A DNA stretch of 64,000 bases from Variovorax gossypii. GTDB taxonomy: Bacteria > Pseudomonadota > Gammaproteobacteria > Burkholderiales > Burkholderiaceae_C. The DNA is taken from the NCBI RefSeq assembly GCF_003965815.1, contig NZ_RXOE01000011.1:122651-186650 (forward strand), written 5' to 3'. The translations under genes were made by a program, and so were the position numbers. Below, piece by piece: positions 58,662 through 64,000 of the stretch. Position 1 is the first letter of the stretch; each line of letters begins with the position of its first letter. The notes under the pieces are model-generated. The model did not search any database and was not told the origin of the DNA. It saw nothing but the letters and a program-made list of their open reading frames with translations.

Positions 58662-59486
58662 TTACTTCTTGCGACGCGACACGATGAAGACCTGCGTGCG
58701 CTTGTTGTTACGGGTGCGATAGCCCTTGGTCAGATTGCCCCACGGGTCGACAGGATGGCGGCCTTCGCCAGTCTTGCCTTCGCCACCACCGTGCGGGTGG
58801 TCGACCGGGTTCATCACCACGCCGCGAACGGTCGGGCGAATACCCATGTGACGCTTCACACCGGCCTTGCCGAGCTGGCGCAGGCTGTGCTCTTCGTTGG
58901 CAACTTCACCGATGGTCGCGCGGCATTCGATGTGAATGCGGCGAACTTCGCCCGAGCGCATGCGGACCTGGGCGTAGACGCCTTCACGGGCCAGCAGCGT
59001 GGCCGAGGTACCGGCCGAACGGGCGATCTGCGCGCCCTTGCCGGGCTGCAGTTCGATGCAGTGGATCGTCGAACCCACCGGGATGTTGCGGATCGGCAGG
59101 GTGTTGCCGGCGCGGATCGGGGCTTCGGCGCCCGACAGCAGCGTTGCACCGGCTTCCAGACCGCGCGGGGCGATGATGTAGCGGCGCTCGCCGTCGGCGT
59201 AGCAGACCAGAGCGATGTGGGCGGTACGGTTCGGGTCGTATTCGATGCGTTCGACCTTGGCCGGGATGCCGTCCTTGTTGCGCACGAAGTCGACAACGCG
59301 GTAGTGGTGCTTGGCACCGCCGCCACGATGACGGATCGTGATGTGGCCGTTGTTGTTGCGGCCGGCCTTCTGGAACTGGGGCTCCAGCAGTGGGGCGTGA
59401 GGAGCACCCTTGAACAGGTGGTCACGCGAGATCTTCACCGCGCCGCGTTGGCCCGGCGAAGTGGGTTTCATCTTGATGACGGCCAT
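58662..59486 (-). CDS. rplB: Ribosomal protein L2
   Basis: This 274-residue 50S protein shows MAVIKMKPTSPGQRGAVKIS, the GRNNNGHITIRHRGGGAKHH segment and the universally conserved NPVDHPHGGGEGKTGEGRHP loop with the peptidyl-transferase-linked His. Ends in RVIVSRRKK-like TQVFIVSRRKK. It is preceded by rplW with 2 bp between stop and start. Confidence 0.99.
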   Translation of the reverse strand: MAVIKMKPTSPGQRGAVKISRDHLFKGAPHAPLLEPQFQKAGRNNNGHITIRHRGGGAKHHYRVVDFVRNKDGIPAKVERIEYDPNRTAHIALVCYADGERRYIIAPRGLEAGATLLSGAEAPIRAGNTLPIRNIPVGSTIHCIELQPGKGAQIARSAGTSATLLAREGVYAQVRMRSGEVRRIHIECRATIGEVANEEHSLRQLGKAGVKRHMGIRPTVRGVVMNPVDHPHGGGEGKTGEGRHPVDPWGNLTKGYRTRNNKRTQVFIVSRRKK

Positions 59487-59488
59487 GA

Positions 59489-59824
59489 TTAAGCGCCTTC
59501 CCCGACGAGGTTGAGCTCTTGACCGGCCTTCAGGGTCACATAGGCCTTGCGAACGTTGTCGCGGCGGCCGACGGACTTGCCGAAGCGCTTGGTCTTGCCC
59601 TTGGTGTTGAGCACCGACACGCCCTTGACTTCGACCTTGAACATCAGTTCGACAGCGGCCTTGATCTCGGGCTTGGTGGCGTCTTGCAGCACCTTGAAAG
59701 TGACAGCGTTCGACTTCTCGCCGACCATCGTGGCCTTTTCGGACACGATCGGGGCGACCAGCACCGCCATCAGGCGGCCTTCTTCGAACGTACGTTCAGC
59801 GGCAGTAGGGTTCACGCGGCTCAT
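59489..59824 (-). CDS. rplW: Ribosomal protein L23
   Basis: The product is 111 residues if started at the ATG overlapping the rplD stop (59821-59824). Starting at an internal Met (LMAVLVAPIVSEKATM) would give 93 residues, near the E. coli length of 100. The core VLVAPIVSEKATMVGEKSNA, FKVEVKGVSVLNTKGKTKRF and RRDNVRKAYVTLKAGQELNL is clear. It forms the exit-tunnel docking site for trigger factor. Confidence 0.95.
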   Translation of the reverse strand: MSRVNPTAAERTFEEGRLMAVLVAPIVSEKATMVGEKSNAVTFKVLQDATKPEIKAAVELMFKVEVKGVSVLNTKGKTKRFGKSVGRRDNVRKAYVTLKAGQELNLVGEGA

Positions 59825-60441
59825 GCGAACATCTCCTTGAGCTTGTCGACGGCACCCTTGGTGACCAGCACCTTCTTGTAGTGAACCAGCGACACCGGAT
59901 CGGCGTAGCGGGGTTCGACCACGAGAACGTTGACCAGATTGCGCGAGGCAAGGTACAGGTTTTCGTCGACTTCTTCGGCGATCACGAGCACGGACTCGAG
60001 ATTCATCGCCTTGAAACGGGCTGCCAGCGGCTTGGTCTTGGGCGAGTCGACCTTGATCGAGTCGACCACGGCCAGACGGCCTTCGCGAGCGAGCTGCGAG
60101 AAGATGGACGCCATGCCGGCGCGGTACATCTTCTTGTTGATCTTCTGCGAGAAGTTTTCGTCAGGCATGTTCGGGAAGATCCGGCCGCCCCCGCGCCACA
60201 GCGGCGAGGAAGTCATACCGGCACGGGCGCGGCCCGTTCCCTTTTGCTTGAAAGGCTTCTTGGTCGAGTGCTTGACCTGCTCGCGGTCCTTCTGGGCGCG
60301 AGTGCCTTGGCGTGCGTTGGCCTGGAAAGCAACGACGATCTGGTGGACCAGGTCTTCGTTGTAGTCACGGCCGAACACGGTCTCGGGTGCGTCGTACTTC
60401 GACGCGGCCTGGCCTTGTTCGTTCAGGAGTTCGAGTTCCAT
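59821..60441 (-). CDS. rplD: Ribosomal protein L4
   Basis: This 206-residue 50S protein contains HQIVVAFQANARQGTRAQKD, the conserved tunnel-loop KKPFKQKGTGRARAGMTSSP with LWRGGGRIFPNMP, and the globular end LVNVLVVEPRYADPVSLVHY. In E. coli L4 represses its own operon through the S10 leader; here that leader would have to be the rplC leader because rpsJ is transcribed separately. It overlaps the rplC stop by 1 bp. Confidence 0.98.
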   Translation of the reverse strand: MELELLNEQGQAASKYDAPETVFGRDYNEDLVHQIVVAFQANARQGTRAQKDREQVKHSTKKPFKQKGTGRARAGMTSSPLWRGGGRIFPNMPDENFSQKINKKMYRAGMASIFSQLAREGRLAVVDSIKVDSPKTKPLAARFKAMNLESVLVIAEEVDENLYLASRNLVNVLVVEPRYADPVSLVHYKKVLVTKGAVDKLKEMFA

Positions 60442-61118
60442 TACTTCGCTCCTTGGGCCTGCGGCTTGGCCTTGATGGCGGGACGCACGGTGACGAAGCC
60501 ACCCTTCGAACCCGGAATCGCGCCCTTGATGAGCAGCAGTTGGCGTGCTTCGTCGATGCGGATCACGTCGAGGTTTTGCGTGGTGCGGGTGACGTCGCCG
60601 AGGTGGCCCGTCATGCGCTTGCCGGGGAACACGCGACCGGGATCCTGCGCCATACCGATCGAGCCGGGCACGTTGTGCGAACGGCTGTTACCGTGCGACG
60701 CGCGCTGCGAGCTCATGTTGTGGCGCTTGATCGTGCCAGCGTAGCCCTTGCCGATGGAAGTGCCCTGCACGTCCACCTTCTGGCCCACGGAGAAGACGCT
60801 TGCCACCGGGATCACGCCGCCAGCCTTGTGCTGACCTGCGGTATCGGCGGTAACGCGGAATTCCTGGATGATTTCACCAGCTTCGACACCCGCCTTGGCG
60901 AGGTGGCCGGCTTCGGGCTTGGTCACGCGCGATGCCTTGCGCGAACCGAACGTCACCTGCAGGGCGACGTAGCCATCGGTCTCTTGGGACTTGATCTGGG
61001 TCACGCGGTTGTTGGACACATCCACCACCGTGACAGGAACTGCGTCCCCGTCATCGGTGAAGAGACGCATCATCCCCACCTTGCGGCCCAGCAACCCGAG
61101 GGAGTTGCTCAGACTCAT
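60441..61118 (-). CDS. rplC: Ribosomal protein L3
   Basis: This 225-residue 50S protein starts MSLSNSLGLLGRKVGMMRLF. GTSIGKGYAGTIKRHNMSSQ and HGNSRSHNVPGSIGMAQDPG with RVFPGKRMTGHLGDV are the conserved loop reaching the catalytic centre. It is the first gene of its transcript because rpsJ lies 2.5 kb further upstream behind a terminator. A sigma-70-like promoter about 150 bp upstream and a leader of roughly 140 nt precede it. Confidence 0.98.
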   Translation of the reverse strand: MSLSNSLGLLGRKVGMMRLFTDDGDAVPVTVVDVSNNRVTQIKSQETDGYVALQVTFGSRKASRVTKPEAGHLAKAGVEAGEIIQEFRVTADTAGQHKAGGVIPVASVFSVGQKVDVQGTSIGKGYAGTIKRHNMSSQRASHGNSRSHNVPGSIGMAQDPGRVFPGKRMTGHLGDVTRTTQNLDVIRIDEARQLLLIKGAIPGSKGGFVTVRPAIKAKPQAQGAK

Positions 61119-61265
61119 TTGTTTTCTCCAAAAATGGAAGCTTCCTTCGCCGCTGCCACTTCAATTGGCGACAGCGTTTGCCGGGTTTCCCCGAGCAGCG
61201 GAAGAAGGTTGATAAATCTCTGCTCGCATAGCGCCCATGCGGACGCAACAAGGGCAGAGCCAGCG

Positions 61266-61295
61266 ATTATAGCCCGCGCTGCGGGCTTGGCGCAA
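61266..61295 (-). promoter_or_regulatory. rplCp: Predicted promoter of rplC and the L3-S17 transcript
   Basis: On the minus strand TTGCGC (61295-61290) and a perfect TATAAT (61271-61266) are separated by 18 bp. The spacer contains the palindrome AGCCCGC-AGC-GCGGGCT. It gives a leader of roughly 140 nt before the rplC ATG, room for autogenous control by L4. Confidence 0.65.
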
Positions 61296-61326
61296 GCGCC
61301 ATCATTGCGGCGCTTTCGGGCCTTGG

Positions 61327-61348
61327 CGCCCCTTCATGGGGCGTTTTT
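61327..61348 (+). terminator. Hairpin with T-run between rplC leader and the DUF-less secreted protein gene
   Basis: CGCCCC/GGGGCG with a 5-base loop is followed by TTTTT on the plus strand only. No plus-strand gene precedes it, so its orientation is odd; it may instead act as a processing hairpin after the upstream minus-strand gene. Confidence 0.4.
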
Positions 61349-61352
61349 CGGC

Positions 61353-61892
61353 CTATTTCGGCTCTTTGGCCGGCATCGAAATGATTTTTTCGCCTTCCGG
61401 GGACGATTTCAGCTCGCCCGCGGCCTTCATGGCCGGCGCGCTCGAGCCGGTCTGGACAGGAATGGCGACGATGCTCATGGCACCGTTCTGCGTGACGAAG
61501 ACGTTCAGGTAGGCCAGGCCTTCGCGGTCGCTGGTCACCATGGCGGTGGCGGTCGTGCTCTGGCCGGCGGGAAGCGCGAGGGTGCTGCTCGTCGTCAGGG
61601 TCAGGCCGGCGTCGGTCGTCAGGCGCGCAGTGGCGCCAGCCGGATCGCTCACGCCGTCGAACTGCAATACGACCGAAATCGCCCGGCCGACCCTGGCCGT
61701 ACCCTCGACCCGATACTGGATCGCGACGCCGGAATCGTTGGGCTTCCGCGCGGTAGCCGTCATGGGCGCAGCCTGGCTGGAAGAAGCGGTGCCCTTGGCG
61801 GTGCGCGGCGTCGACGTGCTGTCCGCACATGCAGATGCGGCAAAAAGCGCCAAGCATGCGGCGGCGATCATCGAGCTGGAACGGAGGTTCAT
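61353..61892 (-). CDS. Secreted protein of unknown function, partner of the metalloprotease
   Basis: This 179-residue protein has a signal peptide MNLRSSSMIAAACLALFAAS and a C-terminal beta-rich domain (IQYRVEGTARVGRAISVVLQ, LTTSSTLALPAGQSTTATAM, EGLAYLNVFVTQNGAMSIVA). This looks like an immunoglobulin-like or anti-protease fold, but I do not recognise the family. A short Thr/Ser-rich linker precedes it. It lies 25 bp downstream of the lipoprotein metalloprotease gene and on the same strand, so the two form a pair inside the split ribosomal operon. A role as inhibitor or accessory protein would be guesswork. Confidence 0.7.
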   Translation of the reverse strand: MNLRSSSMIAAACLALFAASACADSTSTPRTAKGTASSSQAAPMTATARKPNDSGVAIQYRVEGTARVGRAISVVLQFDGVSDPAGATARLTTDAGLTLTTSSTLALPAGQSTTATAMVTSDREGLAYLNVFVTQNGAMSIVAIPVQTGSSAPAMKAAGELKSSPEGEKIISMPAKEPK

Positions 61893-61917
61893 GGCGGCCT
61901 TCCTCGCTGCTGTCTAT

Positions 61918-63510
61918 TTATTGAATCGAAACGTTGAAGCAGGTGCTTGCGGCAGCGTTATTGACATCGTTGACGACCAGCACATAGTCGCCAGCCGACA
62001 GGCTGACCGTATTCGTGTTCCGGCTCACCACCCCGCCCCGGTAGATCACGAAGTTCGGGCTGGCGCCCGCCGGCGGGCTGACCGTGAACAGGTAGTTGCG
62101 GCTGGCCGGCGCCGTGAAGCGCAGGTAGGCGAAGCTTCCGAGCTTGTTCCCCTGGCGCTGAGGATCCGCGGCGTTCGTCACGCAGGCCTGCGTAACCGAG
62201 CCTCCGACCGCCGCCGTCGTGTACATCGGCAACACATAGCTCACGGCCGGAGCGCCGCCGTTGTTGCTTTCCTGCACACCGTAGGGATCGTTCGAGGCGG
62301 CGCTGATGTTCTGGCCCGCGAGCAACGTTGCCAACGCCGACGCATTGCCCGAGGCGACCGAATTGAATGCCGCCGTGAACGGATGAATCGAGGTCACCGG
62401 CGCTCCGCTCCGGAACAACGCGCTCGTCAGCGCATCATGGATGGGCTTGAAGCCGACCTGCTGGTTCAGATTCCAGAAGATCGACTGGATCGAGGATTCG
62501 CTGAACCAGCCCGGATTGGTGGCCGTCGGCCCTCTCGTGAGATCGAGGCTTCCGCCACTGGCCTGGCCGGGTCCGCCCGAGTCGACATAGTTGCTGCGCC
62601 CCAGCGCGATGCCCGACCAGCCGTTGCCCCAACCCTCGGAGAAGGCGAGGCGGCGGTCGACGCGCTCGCTCGTGGAGTGCGCGCCGCCCGTCGAGTCGTC
62701 ACGGCTGAACGAGGCCTGGTAGTAGTGCCCCCATTCATGCGCAATGACCGGAGCATCGAATTCGTCGGTATCCACGTCTTCCTTGCCGAGCACGTAGATT
62801 TCGGCGCCAGAACTCCTGCCGATGAAGAACGTGGTGCCGATCTGCCCCTGCGCGATGCTGCCGCTGGCGTTCGTGTTGTTGACGCTCCAGAACACCTTCA
62901 GCGACGGGAACGCCGTCGCAGGCGCCGCCGACATCACTTTCTGCATCGCCGTGTAGACCGTATCCATGATGGCGAACGGCCCGGACACGCGCTGGCTGGT
63001 GTAGCTCGAGCCACCCCAGCCGCTGGCGGCACGCAGGTCGCGGGTGAGCGCCGCGCTGCCGGTGGAGAACGCCGACGACTGCATGGAATAGATGGCGCTC
63101 GATTGCGTGTTGTCGCGCACGGTGACGTCCCAGCTCGGAAACGCCCCGGTGCGGGTCATCTGGGCCCGCACGCGGACGATGACGTTCGTGTTTCCTGGAA
63201 CGCTCGCCGAATAGGCGCCGTTGTCGTCGGTGGAAGTGGTGGCCAGCTGGCTGCCGCTGGTGGCGTCGAGCACCTCGACGAAGGCTGCGCGCACCGGCTT
63301 GACCGTGGTGTTGGCATACACGAGGCGGCCGCTGGGATTGGGCACCGACTCGTAGGTGGCCGTGCCGCTCAACGCGACCGGCGCCGTCGGAACTATGGGC
63401 AACAAGGGAATTCCACCGCCGCCTCCCCCTCCGCCGCCACCGCAGGCGGTCAGCAGCACTGCTGCGATGCAAGCCACAAGGCTCGAAGCAAAGGAGATAC
63501 GGTGTCTCAT
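61918..63510 (-). CDS. Lipoprotein with HExxH zinc metalloprotease domain
   Basis: The 530-residue protein has lipobox LTAC (Cys23), directly followed by ten glycines (residues 24-33). An N-terminal carboxypeptidase-regulatory-like beta-sandwich (VALSGTATYESVPNPSGRLV, AYSASVPGNTNVIVRVRAQM) precedes a catalytic domain with VIAHEWGHYYQASF (HEWGH at 258-262). LAFSEGWGNGWSG with Glu292 could be the third zinc ligand, as in gluzincins. The C-terminal 90 residues resemble a pre-peptidase beta domain (LRFTAPASRNYLFTVSPPAG). It should be an outer-surface or periplasmic peptidase. Its place between rpsJ and rplC is unusual. Confidence 0.75.
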   Translation of the reverse strand: MRHRISFASSLVACIAAVLLTACGGGGGGGGGGIPLLPIVPTAPVALSGTATYESVPNPSGRLVYANTTVKPVRAAFVEVLDATSGSQLATTSTDDNGAYSASVPGNTNVIVRVRAQMTRTGAFPSWDVTVRDNTQSSAIYSMQSSAFSTGSAALTRDLRAASGWGGSSYTSQRVSGPFAIMDTVYTAMQKVMSAAPATAFPSLKVFWSVNNTNASGSIAQGQIGTTFFIGRSSGAEIYVLGKEDVDTDEFDAPVIAHEWGHYYQASFSRDDSTGGAHSTSERVDRRLAFSEGWGNGWSGIALGRSNYVDSGGPGQASGGSLDLTRGPTATNPGWFSESSIQSIFWNLNQQVGFKPIHDALTSALFRSGAPVTSIHPFTAAFNSVASGNASALATLLAGQNISAASNDPYGVQESNNGGAPAVSYVLPMYTTAAVGGSVTQACVTNAADPQRQGNKLGSFAYLRFTAPASRNYLFTVSPPAGASPNFVIYRGGVVSRNTNTVSLSAGDYVLVVNDVNNAAASTCFNVSIQ

Positions 63511-63601
63511 GGTTGTGCTGCCCTCGTTTCAGCTACCCGGCGCCTCGATGATTGACGGCGGCCGGCACGGGAGGATGCCACATCCGCGTGACATAAAGCA
63601 C

Positions 63602-63633
63602 AAAACCCGCCTGCATTTCTGCAGGCGGGTTTT
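63602..63633 (-). terminator. Strong rho-independent terminator after rpsJ
   Basis: A perfect 14-bp stem AAAACCCGCCTGCA/TGCAGGCGGGTTTT with a 4-base loop lies 30 bp past the rpsJ stop. It stops the rpsJ transcript before the metalloprotease gene; T-runs exist on both strands, so it may be bidirectional. Confidence 0.92.
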
Positions 63634-63662
63634 CTAGCAATCGCGGCGCGAAGCCGAATGGA

Positions 63663-63977
63663 TTACTGCAGCTTGATCTCGACGTCCACGCCGGCCGGCA
63701 GGTCGAGTTTCATCAGCGCGTCCACGGTCTTGTCGGTCGGGTCGACGATGTCCATCAGGCGCTGGTGCGTGCGGATTTCCAGCTGGTCGCGCGACGTCTT
63801 GTTGACGTGCGGCGAACGCAGGATGTCGAAACGCTTCATGCGGGTCGGCAGGGGCACGGGGCCCTTGACGATCGCGCCGGTGCGCTTGGCGGTGTCCACG
63901 ATTTCAGCGGCCGACTGGTCGATCAGCTTGTAGTCGAATGCCTTCAGGCGGATGCGGATCTTTTGCTTGGTAGCCAT
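63663..63977 (-). CDS. rpsJ: Ribosomal protein S10
   Basis: This 104-residue 30S protein also acts as NusE. MATKQKIRIRLKAFDYKLID, the loop GPVPLPTRMKRFDILRSPHV and HQRLMDIVDPTDKTVDALMK are intact. The start ATG is preceded by AAAGGAATCACC, a good ribosome-binding site. In most bacteria rplC follows at once; here a terminator and two unrelated genes separate them, so S10 is probably transcribed with whatever lies upstream of the window (commonly tuf). Confidence 0.98.
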   Translation of the reverse strand: MATKQKIRIRLKAFDYKLIDQSAAEIVDTAKRTGAIVKGPVPLPTRMKRFDILRSPHVNKTSRDQLEIRTHQRLMDIVDPTDKTVDALMKLDLPAGVDVEIKLQ

Positions 63978-64000
63978 GGTGATTCCTTTGCTCCCGTCTT

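Overview
The window is a GC-rich chromosomal segment from a betaproteobacterium, most likely Comamonadaceae and close to Variovorax. This rests on gene order and protein resemblance, not on a database search. The lines of evidence are the D-amino-acid transaminase / YbeD-like / lipB / lipA string, the F-type ATP synthase operon, a permease-less EIIA-HPr-EI phosphotransferase cluster, and the style of the ribosomal-protein operon. I saw no tRNA, rRNA, CRISPR array, transposase or prophage. Almost all of the sequence is coding, and no gene-free gap reaches 300 bases.

Layout. 1-7.9 kb (minus strand): the start of a ligase-associated exonuclease, a secreted DUF3617 protein and a PAP2 phosphatase, then a sugar ABC-transport operon made of a ROK regulator, a double-NBD ATPase, a permease, a binding protein and an oxidoreductase. 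8-15.8 kb (minus): the complete atp operon, atpI-B-E-F-H-A-G-D-C, with an extra lipoprotein gene between atpG and atpD. 16-24.6 kb (plus): lipoate synthesis (lipB, lipA), followed by five overlapping genes for a sugar-nucleotide or glycan pathway. 24.7-32.9 kb: a BaeSR-like two-component system divergent from a tripartite RND efflux pump. 32.9-38.7 kb: small envelope proteins, an adenylate-forming enzyme, a permease, an AraC-type regulator and a DMT exporter. 38.7-44 kb (minus): a chaperone-usher fimbrial operon. 44-49.4 kb (minus): a medium-chain oxidoreductase, then a Cpx-like module (Spy-like lipoprotein, two membrane proteins, response regulator, kinase) and a small secreted repeat protein. 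49.5-52.2 kb (minus): ptsI, ptsH and a mannose-type EIIA. 52.3-56 kb: a lipoprotein, a TlpA-like thioredoxin, cytochrome c', cytochrome b561, an acetyltransferase and a peroxiredoxin. 56-64 kb (minus): the S10 ribosomal operon, broken between rpsJ and rplC by two secreted-protein genes.

The most interesting parts are these: (i) the glycan cassette translationally coupled behind lipA, which includes a glycosyltransferase-like protein built from two related halves of which only one keeps a DxD motif; (ii) the split S10 operon, where rpsJ ends at a strong terminator and rplC has its own promoter, with a lipoprotein metalloprotease gene in between; (iii) an intergenic-type repeat that has become coding sequence inside the sugar ATPase; and (iv) duplicated OmpR-family-like boxes in front of two genes next to the Cpx-like regulator. 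Function and regulation are inferred from sequence motifs and gene order alone.
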